A DNA stretch of 64,000 nucleotides. Source: Nocardia sp. NRRL S-836. Its GTDB lineage: Bacteria > Actinomycetota > Actinomycetes > Mycobacteriales > Pseudonocardiaceae. Below the pieces are notes generated by a model. The model made no database searches. It was given only the letters and a program-made list of their open reading frames with translations, and was not told the origin of the DNA. Within the stretch, counting starts at the first letter, position 1. Each line of letters begins with the position of its first letter. Location of the stretch: contig NZ_LGDY01000165.1 of the NCBI RefSeq assembly GCF_001279525.1, forward strand, positions 62,001 through 126,000, read 5' to 3'. Below are positions 37,261 through 46,431 of the stretch, in pieces. Made by a program: the position numbers and the translations under genes.

Positions 37261-38340
37261 TCAGACGTTGAAGCGGAACTCCACCACGTCGCCGTCGGCC
37301 ATGACGTAGTCCTTGCCCTCCATGCGGACCTTGCCCGCGGCCTTGGCGTCCGCCTTCGAGCCCGCGGCCACCAGGTCGTCGAACGACACGACCTCGGCCT
37401 TGATGAAGCCCTTCTCGAAGTCGGTGTGGATGACGCCCGCCGCCTGCGGTGCCGTGGCGCCCTGCGGGATCGTCCACGCGCGGGCTTCCTTCGGACCGGC
37501 CGTCAGGTAGGTCTGCAGGCCCAGCGTGTGGAAGCCGGCGCGGGCCAGCGAGTGGAGGCCGGGCTCGTGCTGGCCGATCGACTCCAACAGTTCGAGCGCG
37601 GACTCCTCGTCCAGCTCCAGCAGCTCGGACTCGACCTTCGCGTCCAGGAACACCGCGTCGGCCGGTGCGACCAGCTCGCGCAGCTCCTTCTGCCGGGCCT
37701 CGTCGCCCAGGACGCCCTCGTCGGCGTTGAAGACGTACAGGAACGGCTTGGTCGTCAGCAGGGAGAGCTCGCGGATCAGCGCGTGGTCCACCTCGGACTT
37801 CGCGGAGAACAGCGTGCGACCGGAGTCGAGGATCTCCTTGGCCTTCTGCGCCGCCTCCAGAGCGGGGCGGCGGTCCTTCTGCATCCGCGCCTCCTTCTCC
37901 AGGCGCGGAACGGCCTTCTCCAGGGTCTGGAGATCGGCGAGGATCAGCTCGGTGTTGATCGTCTCCATGTCGGAGGCCGGGTCGACGCGGCCGTCGACGT
38001 GGACCACGTCCGGGTCGTCGAACACGCGGATGACCTGGCAGATCGCGTTGGCCTCGCGGATGTTGGCGAGGAACTTGTTGCCGAGGCCCTCGCCCTCCGA
38101 CGCGCCCTTGACGATGCCGGCGATGTCGACGAACGACACCACGGCCGGGACCTCGCGCTCGGAGCCGAAGATCTCGGCGAGCTTGGTCAGCCGCGCGTCC
38201 GGCAGCGGCACGACGCCGACGTTCGGCTCGATGGTCGCGAACGGGTAGTTCGCGGCGAGCACGTCGTTGCGCGTCAGTGCGTTGAAGAGGGTGGACTTGC
38301 CGACGTTGGGCAGGCCGACGATACCGAGGGTCAAACTCAC
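37261..38340 (-). CDS. ychF: Redox-regulated ATPase/GTPase YchF
   Basis: A 359-residue Obg-family P-loop protein that hydrolyses ATP and associates with the ribosome; it acts in oxidative-stress and translation control. G1 GLPNVGKST at residues 8-16, G3 DIAGIVKGASEGEGLGNKF, the family-specific FNADEG in place of NKxE, and a C-terminal TGS domain (RAWTIPQGATAPQAAGVIHTDFEKGF). The GTG at 38340 lies 8 nt after a TAGACT -10-like box on the minus strand (38354-38349), suggesting leaderless translation. Confidence 0.96.
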   Translation of the reverse strand: MSLTLGIVGLPNVGKSTLFNALTRNDVLAANYPFATIEPNVGVVPLPDARLTKLAEIFGSEREVPAVVSFVDIAGIVKGASEGEGLGNKFLANIREANAICQVIRVFDDPDVVHVDGRVDPASDMETINTELILADLQTLEKAVPRLEKEARMQKDRRPALEAAQKAKEILDSGRTLFSAKSEVDHALIRELSLLTTKPFLYVFNADEGVLGDEARQKELRELVAPADAVFLDAKVESELLELDEESALELLESIGQHEPGLHSLARAGFHTLGLQTYLTAGPKEARAWTIPQGATAPQAAGVIHTDFEKGFIKAEVVSFDDLVAAGSKADAKAAGKVRMEGKDYVMADGDVVEFRFNV

Positions 38341-38420
38341 GGGGGACGAGTCTACGGCAGCCGACGGTCGTGTCCGATTCCCGCGAGCCATTGCTCGTTG
38401 CCGCTGGCAGGATCGGTGCC

Positions 38421-39719
38421 ATGGTCACTGGCACGGTCATCGACGAGGAGCACGCGTACCGGGTGTGCGCCGCACGGGACGCCCGGTTCGACGGGTGCTT
38501 CATCCACGCGGTCCGCACGACCGGCATCTACTGCCGTCCGTCGTGCCCCGCGGTGACCCCGAAGCGCCGCAACAGCCGGTTCTTCCTCACCGCGGCCGCC
38601 GCGCAGTCCGCGGGCTTCCGCGCGTGCCGCCGTTGCCTGCCCGACGCCACGCCCGGCTCGCCGGAGTGGAACCTGCGCGCCGACCTGGCCGCCCGCGCGA
38701 TGCGGCTGATCAGCGACGGCGTGGTCGAACGCGACGGCGTGAGCGGCCTGGCCGCGAAGCTCGGCTACTCGGAACGCCACCTCACGCGCGTCCTCACCGC
38801 CGAGCTGGGCGCCGGTCCGCTGGCACTGGCCCGCGCTCACCGCGCGCACGCCGCCCGGTTGCTGATCGAGACGACCGAGATGGCGTTCGCCGACATCGCG
38901 TTCGCCGCCGGGTTCGCCTCGATCCGGCAGTTCAACGACACCATCCGCATGGTGTTCGCCTCGACGCCGTCCGACATGCGCGGCCGCGGCAAGGCACCGG
39001 TCGGCACACCGGGCCGGATCGTCCTGCGCCTGCCCTACCGGCCCCCGTTCGACGCCGTGGGCCTGCTCGCGCACTTCCGCGCGCACGCCCTGCCCGGCGT
39101 CGAGGAGGTCACCGAGGACTCCTACGCCCGCACCCTGCTGCTGCCCCACGGCGAGGCGACCGCGCGCCTGACGTTCCCGGCGGACCACGTCCTGTGCTCG
39201 CTGCGCCTGGCCGACGTGCGCGACCTGGGCGCGGCCGTCGCACGGGTGCGGCGCCTGCTGGACCTCGACGCCGACCCGGTCGCCGTGGACACGTTCCTCG
39301 GCACCGACCCGGTCATCGGCCCGCTGGTCCGCGCGGTGCCCGGCATCCGCGTCGCCGGCAGCGTGGACGGCGCCGAGACCCTGCTGCGCCTGGTCGCCCC
39401 GTTCGCGGGCGTCCCGCTGCAGGTCCCGGACGGTTCCCTGACCCACCTGTACTCGGCGGGCGACCACCCCGTGGCCGAAGCACTGGCGAACGGCAGACTC
39501 GCCGTGGACGTGGGCCGCTCGATCGAAGACCTGACCGAAGAGCTCGCACCCCTGGTCGGCAGGCACGTCGCCGACGAGGTGGCCATGCGGGTCCTGGGCG
39601 CACCGGACGTGCTGGTGCTCCCGCCACCCCTGCGCGATCTCGCCGCACACGGCCCGGACTGGCGGCCGTGGCGCTCCTACGCGAGCGCACACCTGACAAG
39701 GAAGGCAGCAACCTCATGA
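38421..39719 (+). CDS. Ada-type regulator with degenerate AlkA domain
   Basis: A 432-residue alkylation-response protein. The Ada zinc/methyl-acceptor domain has Cys38, Cys42, Cys69 and Cys72 at the same positions as E. coli Ada (IYCRPSC, ACRRC); an AraC HTH follows (YSERHLTRVL, ADIAFAAGFASIRQFND). An AlkA N-terminal-like domain (RLPYRPPFDAVGLLAHFRAHALPGVE) follows. The helix-hairpin-helix/GPD region is short: only VAMRVLGAPDVL and DWRPWRSYASAHL remain recognisable, and the usual catalytic Asp motif is not seen. It should still sense phosphotriester damage and activate ogt. ATG 38421 has AGGAT 9 nt upstream. Confidence 0.85.
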   Translation: MVTGTVIDEEHAYRVCAARDARFDGCFIHAVRTTGIYCRPSCPAVTPKRRNSRFFLTAAAAQSAGFRACRRCLPDATPGSPEWNLRADLAARAMRLISDGVVERDGVSGLAAKLGYSERHLTRVLTAELGAGPLALARAHRAHAARLLIETTEMAFADIAFAAGFASIRQFNDTIRMVFASTPSDMRGRGKAPVGTPGRIVLRLPYRPPFDAVGLLAHFRAHALPGVEEVTEDSYARTLLLPHGEATARLTFPADHVLCSLRLADVRDLGAAVARVRRLLDLDADPVAVDTFLGTDPVIGPLVRAVPGIRVAGSVDGAETLLRLVAPFAGVPLQVPDGSLTHLYSAGDHPVAEALANGRLAVDVGRSIEDLTEELAPLVGRHVADEVAMRVLGAPDVLVLPPPLRDLAAHGPDWRPWRSYASAHLTRKAATS

Positions 39720-40231
39720 GCGTCGCACATTCGTCCACTGTGGACACCCCGGCGGGCCCGTTCACGGCCGTCGTCACAGCGGACGGCGCGGTGCTGGCCA
39801 GCGGCTGGACCGCCGACCTCGACCTGCTGACGCCGCAGATCCACCCGTCACTGATGCCGTCGGAGATCATCTGGCGCCCCGACCTCGGCACCGTGACGAA
39901 GGCCGTGCAGACCTACCACGAGGGCGACCTGACCGTGATCGACTCGGTCGAGGTGCGGCAGAAGTCCGGCCCGTTCCTGCAGCACGCGTGGGACGTCCTG
40001 CGCACCGTCCGCGCGGGCGAGCCGGTCACCTACACCGAGTACGCGGTCATGTCCGGCCGACCGGCGGCGGTGCGTGCGGCGGCCTCGGCCTGCGCGCGGA
40101 ACTCCGCCGCGCTGTTCGTGCCGTGCCACCGGGTGATCCGGATCGGCGGGGACCTCGGCGGGTTCCGGTGGGGGCTGGACGTGAAGCGCTGGCTGCTGGC
40201 GCACGAGGGGTCGGAGGGGCAGGAAGGGTAG
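39716..40231 (+). CDS. ogt: Methylated-DNA-protein-cysteine methyltransferase
   Basis: A 171-residue suicide enzyme that transfers O6-alkyl groups from guanine to Cys137 in the motif VPCHRVIR; the HTH helix with the arginine finger is RPAAVRAAASACARN. The N-terminal domain is Ada/Ogt-like. The ATG overlaps the Ada-gene stop (ATGA), so damage sensing and direct repair are co-expressed, as in M. tuberculosis ada/alkA-ogt. Confidence 0.94.
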   Translation: MSVAHSSTVDTPAGPFTAVVTADGAVLASGWTADLDLLTPQIHPSLMPSEIIWRPDLGTVTKAVQTYHEGDLTVIDSVEVRQKSGPFLQHAWDVLRTVRAGEPVTYTEYAVMSGRPAAVRAAASACARNSAALFVPCHRVIRIGGDLGGFRWGLDVKRWLLAHEGSEGQEG

Positions 40232-41317
40232 GAGGGGCGGGAGGTGGCAGGGCCGCGTGCCGGTCGGGGCGGACGCAGGTACGCGGGCCGAGCGGGGACG
40301 ACGCACAGGCACGGACTGATCGAGGACGCGCAGGCGCGGGACATCCCGAGACGCGCCAGTGTGGACCGGCCAGACACGCGGCACAGGCAGCAGGCGCGCC
40401 TACCGGTCCGGACGCACGCAGATACGCGGGCCGAGCGGGGACGCAGCAGGTGCGGGCCGATCGAGGACGCGCCGGTGCGGACCGGCCAGACACGCGACAC
40501 AGGCAGCAGGTGCGCCTACCGGACCGGGCACACGCACACACGCGGGCCGACCGGGGACGCAGCGCAGGTGCGGGCCAATGCAGCGCGCGCAGATGCGGGC
40601 TGACCGGGGACGACGCACAGGCACGGGCCGATCGAGGACGCGCCGGTACGGACCGGCCAGACACGCAACACAGGCGGCAAGTGTGTGTGCCGGTCCAGGC
40701 GCACGCAGGCACGCGGGCCGAGCGGGGACGCCGCACAGGCACGGGCCAATGCGGCGCGCGCAGATGCGGGCTGACCAGGGCCGCGCTGGTGCAGGGCCGA
40801 TTCGGGACGCGCGCAGGTGTGGCGACACCCGGACCCGCGCGCCGCTGGTGCCGGTTGTGGTGCGGGCGGGGCGCCTGGTGCGGCCCCGACCGGCCGAGCG
40901 TTTCGCGGTGCTCATCGAGGCCTCGAACCGTCCCGCAGCCGCGCCAACCGCCCATCGGCCCGGCCTACCGTGGTCGCCCACGCAGCAGCGCGCCAGCCAC
41001 CAGCCGCACGCGTCGACCGCAGGCCGACCCGTGCCCGTCGCCGAACAGCCTGCCGAGCCGCCGCTGACCGTCGCCGCAGCCGTTCCCCACCGACCCACCA
41101 CAGCGGTCGCCGGGCAACCCACGTCACCGATCACCCGGCTCACCCACGACCGGCCGCCTGCCGACCCCACCACCGGCCGACCCCGCCACCAGCTACGCGT
41201 CGGCCGCAGGCAGACCCACCACCGGTCGCCGGACGGCCGCCACCAGCTACGCGTCAGCCGCAGGCGGACCCGCCACCGGGCACCGGGCGGTCGCCGCGCG
41301 GCGCGCGGGTGGGCTGG
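40232..41317. repeat. 1.1-kb region of degenerate tandem repeats, no gene recognised
   Basis: From about 40232 to 40850, blocks recur in mosaic order: GATCGAGGACGCG at 40318, 40459 and 40630 (141 and 171 bp apart) and GACCGGCCAGACACGC at 40364, 40480 and 40651, interspersed with GCGGGCCGAGCGGGGACG variants. A second family, a 54-bp unit starting GCCACCAGCTACGCGTC at 41185, is repeated at 41239. Open frames exist on both strands only because stops are rare in such GC-rich DNA; their products are low-complexity Arg/Pro/Ala/Gly. It separates ogt from the convergent sbcC. Confidence 0.75.
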
Positions 41318-44194
41318 TCAGGCCAGGGAGACCTCCAGCGTCGAACCGGTTCTGGCCTTGCGCACGCGCAGGCGGGTCGGGATGCGTTGGCGGAGCTCCT
41401 CGACGTGGGAGACGAGGCCCACGACGCGGCCGCCGGCGCGGAGTTCGTCCAGGGTGTTCATGACGATGTCGAGGGTGTCGGAGTCGAGGGTGCCGAAGCC
41501 CTCGTCGACGAACAGGGTGTCGAGGAGGGCGCCGCCGGTCTCGTTGGCCACGACGTCGGCGAGGCCGAGGGCCAGGGAGAGGGAGGCGAGGAAGGACTCG
41601 CCGCCGGACAGGGTCTTGGCCGGGCGTTCGCGGCCGGAGTAGTCGTCGAGGACGTCGAGGTTCAGGCCGCCGCGGGTGCCGCGGGCGCCGGCGGAGTCGG
41701 AGTGGACGAAGCTGTAGCGGCCCTGGCTCATGCGTTGCAGACGTGCGGACGCGGCGACGGCGACCTCCTCCAGGCGGGCGGCCAGGATGTAGGAGCGCAG
41801 GGTCATCTTCTTGGAGTTCTGGCCGCGGCCGTTGATCACGTCGGTCAGCGCGTCCAGCTCGGCGTAGGAGGCCTCCAGCGGCTCCAGGGCCTTCCGCTCG
41901 GCGCGCAGGCGGGCGGCCAGCTCGCTCACGCGCTCGAACGCGCCGCGGGCGCGGGACAGGCGGGTGGCGGCCTCGGAGGCGTTCGCGCGGGCCGTGGCGG
42001 CCTGGGCGGTCACCTCGTCGAGGTCCACGCCGTCGGCCGGGTCGACCTCGGCCAGCTCCTCCAGGGTGGCGAGGGCGCTGGCGCGGGCGCGTTCCCAGGC
42101 CGCGATGCGGTCGTCCAGCGCCTGCAGCTTGGCGGCGGGGCGGGCGGCGGCCAGTGCGGCGGCCACGTCGGCGAACCCGGCTTCCGCGGCCAGTGCCGCG
42201 ACCAGCGCCTCCTGCTCGGCCACGCGGGCCAGTGCGGCGTCACGGGCGGAGCGGCGGTCGGCCAGCTCCACGAGGGCCTTGGCCAGGCGCAGCAGGTGGT
42301 CGCGGCGGGTCAGCACGTCGTCGTGCTCGCCGCGCGCGGAGTCCAGGCGGGCGGCGCGGACCTCGACGGTCGTGGTCAGCGCGGCGTGCTCGGTGCGCAG
42401 GCCGACGAGGTCCTGCTCGACGCGGGACTTCTCCGCGCCCAGGTCGCGGGTCTTGGCCTCCAGCGCGACGAACTCCGTCTGGCGTTGCGAACGGCTGCGG
42501 GCCAGCTCGGCGGCGGCGCGGTGCTCGGCGACGACCGCGGCGGGCTCGTCGGAGCCGAGCACCTCCCAGCACGACTGGATGCGCAGCTCGGCGGCGTGCT
42601 GGGCCTTCTCGGCCGCGTTGCGCCGCTCGAGCGCGGCCTGCTCGTCGCGCGCGGCCACCTCCTCGTCGGCGGCGTCGACCCCGCCGAGTATCGGCTGGGC
42701 GGGAGCGGGGTGGCTGGGCGAGCCGCAGACCGCGCACGGCTTGCCGCGCTGCAACGCCGCCGCCAGCTCGATCGCCATGTTCTCCAGCCGCTGGTGGCGG
42801 ACCTGCTGGAGCACGTCCTTGGCTTTCTGGTGCACGTCGATCGCCTGGTGCAGCTCGTTCTTGCGGGCCTCCAACGCCTTCAGCGCGCCGGGCAGCGCCT
42901 CGGCGGCGTCCGCCTTGGCCTTCAGGCCCTCCAGCCGCGCGGACGCCTCGGCCGCCGCGTCGAGCTGGGCCCGGCACAGCGCCAGCTTCTCCGGCAGCAC
43001 CTCCAGCTCGGTGTTCACCGCGAGCAGGCGGCGTTCGACCTGGGAGGAGGCGTGCTTCAGCTCTGACAGGCGGCGCTCGTCGGCCTTCTGGCGTTCGGCC
43101 TCCGCCGCCAGCTCGCCCAGCCCACCGGCCTCCTCGCGGAACCGCTCGGCGTCCTCGCGCAGCTCCGTGCCGGTGTGACCCAGGCGCTGCAACGCCTCCG
43201 CGGCACGCGCCTCATCGCGCACCGCGAACTCGTAGGACTGCTGCAGCTTCGCGATCTCGGTGTGCGCGGGCACGACCGGGACGGCGCGGCGGGCGGCGTC
43301 GCGTTCGGCGAACCACGCCGCGGAGTCGGCGGCCTCGACGCGGGCCAGCAGGTCACGGGCCTCGCGCACGCGGCGGATCTGGTCGGCCTGCACCCGCGCC
43401 TGCGCCAGCAGCGCGTCGGCCGAGTCGGCGAGACCGGCCGTCTCCACCGACCGCTCCTCCAGGTCCTTCACCGTGCGCGACAGGCGGTCGAGCACCGACT
43501 CCAGCCAGTCCGGCTCGTCGGAGGGCTCCTCGCCGGCGGCCTCGGCGACCCGGTGCACCAGCTGGTTCGCGCCGCGGCGGCGTTCCTCCAGCACCCGGCC
43601 CGCCATCACGCGCCTGTCGCGGAACCACTTCTCGACGTCCAGGAACCGCTCGGTGCCGAAGAGCTTCTCCAGCAGCACCTCCCGCTCGGCCGTGTCCGAC
43701 CGCAGGAACCGCGCGAACTCCCCCTGGGGCAGCAGGACCACCTGGAAGAACTGCTCGTACGACATGCCGAGCAGGTCCTCGACCGCGCGGGCCACGTCGT
43801 CGATGCGGGTGATGCCCTCGCCGTCCCAGCCCTCCAGCCAGGTGAGCGAGCACTTCGCGGGCTGCGTGGTGAAGCCGCCGCCGCGCTTCTTCGGCCGGTC
43901 GAACTCCGGCGAGCGCACGATCCGGAACCGGCGGGCCTGCACCGTCAGCTCCAGCGACACCTCGGTCGGCGTCTGCGGGTCGGCGTACTCGCAGCGCAGC
44001 TTCTTCACGTCGCCGCGCGCGCCCGGCACCCGGCCGAACAGCGCGAACGCCACCGCGTCGAGCAGCGTCGTCTTGCCCGCGCCGGTGTCGCCGTGCAGCA
44101 GGAACAGCCCGTCCGCGCCGAGCTGGTCGAAGTCGACCACCTCCGGCCTCGGGTAGGGGCCGAACGCGGTCAGCTCCAGGCGGTGCAGCCTCAT
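41318..44194 (-). CDS. sbcC: DNA repair exonuclease subunit SbcC (Rad50-like)
   Basis: A 958-residue SMC-like ATPase that with SbcD cleaves hairpins, palindromes and protein-blocked ends. Walker A GDTGAGKTTLLDAVAF is near residue 35; long coiled coils with the zinc hook CAVCGSPSHP (near 500) lie between the heads; the C-terminal head has signature TLSGGESFLASLSLALGLAD and Walker B LFVDEGFGTLD. The ATG at 44194 overlaps the sbcD stop (ATGA). Confidence 0.95.
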   Translation of the reverse strand: MRLHRLELTAFGPYPRPEVVDFDQLGADGLFLLHGDTGAGKTTLLDAVAFALFGRVPGARGDVKKLRCEYADPQTPTEVSLELTVQARRFRIVRSPEFDRPKKRGGGFTTQPAKCSLTWLEGWDGEGITRIDDVARAVEDLLGMSYEQFFQVVLLPQGEFARFLRSDTAEREVLLEKLFGTERFLDVEKWFRDRRVMAGRVLEERRRGANQLVHRVAEAAGEEPSDEPDWLESVLDRLSRTVKDLEERSVETAGLADSADALLAQARVQADQIRRVREARDLLARVEAADSAAWFAERDAARRAVPVVPAHTEIAKLQQSYEFAVRDEARAAEALQRLGHTGTELREDAERFREEAGGLGELAAEAERQKADERRLSELKHASSQVERRLLAVNTELEVLPEKLALCRAQLDAAAEASARLEGLKAKADAAEALPGALKALEARKNELHQAIDVHQKAKDVLQQVRHQRLENMAIELAAALQRGKPCAVCGSPSHPAPAQPILGGVDAADEEVAARDEQAALERRNAAEKAQHAAELRIQSCWEVLGSDEPAAVVAEHRAAAELARSRSQRQTEFVALEAKTRDLGAEKSRVEQDLVGLRTEHAALTTTVEVRAARLDSARGEHDDVLTRRDHLLRLAKALVELADRRSARDAALARVAEQEALVAALAAEAGFADVAAALAAARPAAKLQALDDRIAAWERARASALATLEELAEVDPADGVDLDEVTAQAATARANASEAATRLSRARGAFERVSELAARLRAERKALEPLEASYAELDALTDVINGRGQNSKKMTLRSYILAARLEEVAVAASARLQRMSQGRYSFVHSDSAGARGTRGGLNLDVLDDYSGRERPAKTLSGGESFLASLSLALGLADVVANETGGALLDTLFVDEGFGTLDSDTLDIVMNTLDELRAGGRVVGLVSHVEELRQRIPTRLRVRKARTGSTLEVSLA

Positions 44195-45330
44195 TGCTCG
44201 CGCTCCCTCGCCACCGACGCGAAAGCCTCGCGCAGCAACGCCTTCTCCGCTTCCGACGGCTCGGACCCGCGCGCGTCGGAGACGAAGCAGCAGGCCACCT
44301 CCTCGTCGGTGCGGCCGCGCACCCGCTCGGCGTAGGTCATGGTGTGCTGCTGGCCCTGCTCCGGCCGCCACTCCACGTGCACCGCGTGCTCGAACCGCTT
44401 CTGCAGCTGCCGCAACGCGTCCATCGGCCGGACCGGGTCGGTCAGCACCACCGACAGGAAGTGGTCCTCCAGCGGTGTGTGCGCCGGATCGGTCAGCACG
44501 CCCTCCAGCGTGCCCGTGACCGTCGCGAGGGCCCGCGGCACCGGCAGGTCGCGCCGCTCCACGCCGACGAGCCCACCGGCGTCGAGCTCCACCAGCCAGA
44601 CCGACTTGCGGTGCCGCGCCTCGGAGAACGAGTACGCGAGCGGGCTGCCCGAGTACCGCAGGTTGTCCGCCAGCGTCTGCGGCCCGTGCAGGTGCCCCAG
44701 CGCCACGTAGTCCACGCCCGAGAAGACCTGGGAGGACACGTCCTGCACGCCACCGACCGCGATGGTCCGCTCCGACTCCGACGGCGCACCGCCGGTGACG
44801 AACGCGTGCGCCAGCACCACCGACCGCGCCGCGCGACCGGCCAGGTCGGCCCGCACCCGCCGCATCGCCTCGGTCAGCACACCGGCGTGGCCCTTCTCCA
44901 CGACTCCCAGGACGTGCCGCGCCGGTTCCGGTTCCAGGAACGGGATCCCGTACACCGCAACGGGTCCGTGCTCGTCCGCCAGCTCGACCGGCCTGGCCAG
45001 CTCCGCGATCGACGTCCGCAGGTGCAGCCCGCCGGCCGCGGCGAACTCGCCGAACACGCCGATCCTGGCCGCCGAGTCGTGGTTGCCCGGTGTGATCACG
45101 ATCCGCGCCCCGGCCGCGCGGATCCGCATCAACACCCGCGCGCACAACGACACCGCGTCCGCCGACGGCACCGCGCGGTCGTACAGGTCGCCGGAGATGA
45201 CCACCACGTCGACCTTCTCGGAGGAGACCAGGTCAGCGAGGCCGCCCAGCACCGACTCCTGCTCCACGAGGAGGTCGCGGCCGTGGAAGGTCCGCCCCAC
45301 GTGCCAGTCGGAGGTGTGCAGGATCCGCAT
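44191..45330 (-). CDS. sbcD: DNA repair exonuclease subunit SbcD (Mre11-like)
   Basis: A 379-residue metallophosphoesterase nuclease: MRILHTSDWHVG (metal ligands D8 and H10), ISGDLYDRAVP, GNHDS, AHAFVTGG and GHLHG complete the Mre11 phosphoesterase motifs. The ATG at 45330 lies 7 nt after a TACGGT -10-like box, so the mRNA may be leaderless; a start at 45360 would add ten unconserved residues. Divergent from rmuC across about 50 bp. Confidence 0.95.
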   Translation of the reverse strand: MRILHTSDWHVGRTFHGRDLLVEQESVLGGLADLVSSEKVDVVVISGDLYDRAVPSADAVSLCARVLMRIRAAGARIVITPGNHDSAARIGVFGEFAAAGGLHLRTSIAELARPVELADEHGPVAVYGIPFLEPEPARHVLGVVEKGHAGVLTEAMRRVRADLAGRAARSVVLAHAFVTGGAPSESERTIAVGGVQDVSSQVFSGVDYVALGHLHGPQTLADNLRYSGSPLAYSFSEARHRKSVWLVELDAGGLVGVERRDLPVPRALATVTGTLEGVLTDPAHTPLEDHFLSVVLTDPVRPMDALRQLQKRFEHAVHVEWRPEQGQQHTMTYAERVRGRTDEEVACCFVSDARGSEPSEAEKALLREAFASVAREREQ

Positions 45331-45381
45331 GGGCCCAACCGTAGAGACGGGGTCTGACAAATCTCCGCCAGGGTTCCCGGC

Positions 45382-46341
45382 GTGTCACCCGATCGAGTTC
45401 AACATCGATGGTGGAGCATCATCGGTGCCGTGACCGCAGTGATCATCACCGCCTCGCTCGTCCTGGCGCTCGTGTGCGCCGGGGCGCTGGTGTTCGTCTG
45501 GCGCCTGTACCAGGACGGCGTCCGCCGCACCGACGAGGCCATGCTCGCCATCCAGGCCGAACGCGCGCGCGTGGACGCGCAACAGGCGGCGTTGCAGCGC
45601 TACGAAGTGGCGTTCTCCAGCGTCTCCGGCCGCGGCGAGCTCGGCGAACAGGTGCTCGTCGAGACGGCGCGCGCACTCGGGCTGAGGGAGAACCTGCACT
45701 ACACGCTGCAGACGGACGTGGCCGGCGGCGGCTCGGTCCGGCCCGACATGGTGCTCAACGTCGGCGGCGGCCGCGCGGTCCCGGTCGACTCGAAGATGTC
45801 GATGGCGACCTGGGCGGAGGCGGTCGAGACCGACGACCCGCAGGAACGCCAGGACGCGCTGCGCGTGCACGTCCGCAACATCCGCTCGCGGGCCGCGGAG
45901 CTGGCCGGCAAGGGCTACCAGCGCTGGGCCGACGCGATCTACGGCACGATCATGTTCGTCCCCAACGACGGCGCCGTCGTCGCCGCCCTGGACACCGACC
46001 CCGAGCTGCTGCGCTGGCTGCTCGACCGCCGGGTGTTCCTGTGCGGCCCGACCGGGTTCGCCGTGATCGCCTCCTCCGCCATGTTCGCGGTGACCGAACG
46101 GGCACTGGCCGACGACGTCGAACAGGTCCGCCTGCAGGCCGGCCGGGCCCACCGCGCCGCCGACAGCGCCATCGACGCGGTCAACCTCTCCACGACCCAC
46201 CTGCAGCGCTTCCTGAGCGCGCGGCGCCGTGAGCTGGACGCCCTGGAGGGGTTCCGGGCCAGCGTGGAACCACTCACCGACGCCTCCGCCACCCCTACGC
46301 CCCTCCCGCTCGTCCGAAGGGCGGACGAACAGTCCGCATAA
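45382..46341 (+). CDS. rmuC: RmuC-type DNA recombination protein
   Basis: A 319-residue membrane-anchored protein of the RmuC family, which limits inversions at short inverted repeats. A transmembrane helix (IIGAVTAVIITASLVLALVCAGAL) is followed by a short coiled coil and the RmuC core (GRGELGEQVLVETARALGL, VRPDMVLNVGGGRAVPVDSKMSM, MFVPNDGAVVAAL). It is shorter than the 400-500 aa of enterobacterial RmuC because of a short coiled coil. GTG 45382 is used; GTG 45430 would begin just before the membrane helix. Next to sbcCD, it extends the genome-stability group. Confidence 0.88.
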   Translation: MSPDRVQHRWWSIIGAVTAVIITASLVLALVCAGALVFVWRLYQDGVRRTDEAMLAIQAERARVDAQQAALQRYEVAFSSVSGRGELGEQVLVETARALGLRENLHYTLQTDVAGGGSVRPDMVLNVGGGRAVPVDSKMSMATWAEAVETDDPQERQDALRVHVRNIRSRAAELAGKGYQRWADAIYGTIMFVPNDGAVVAALDTDPELLRWLLDRRVFLCGPTGFAVIASSAMFAVTERALADDVEQVRLQAGRAHRAADSAIDAVNLSTTHLQRFLSARRRELDALEGFRASVEPLTDASATPTPLPLVRRADEQSA

Positions 46342-46431
46342 AAACGCACAGAGCGTGCAATGAGGTTGCTTCTGCGTGAGATAACCACGGACTGACGAAC
46401 ACCGAATGGCCGAACGGCTACCGTGTGCCTC

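Noticed and set aside
40232..40850. CRISPR-like periodicity
   Set aside because: Repeats are degenerate, 116-171 bp apart and without regular unique spacers; no cas genes in the window.
40047..40955. Minus-strand frame of about 300 codons with CRLCxVSGRS-type repeats
   Set aside because: Same repeat tract read in reverse; no start context, no domain, overlaps ogt antisense.
39988..41067. Long + strand frame through the repeat tract with repeated DRGRAGAD-like motifs
   Set aside because: It begins inside ogt in another frame, lacks a ribosome-binding site, and its repeats follow the DNA repeats; spacing between units is not consistently a multiple of three (the last is about 169 bp).
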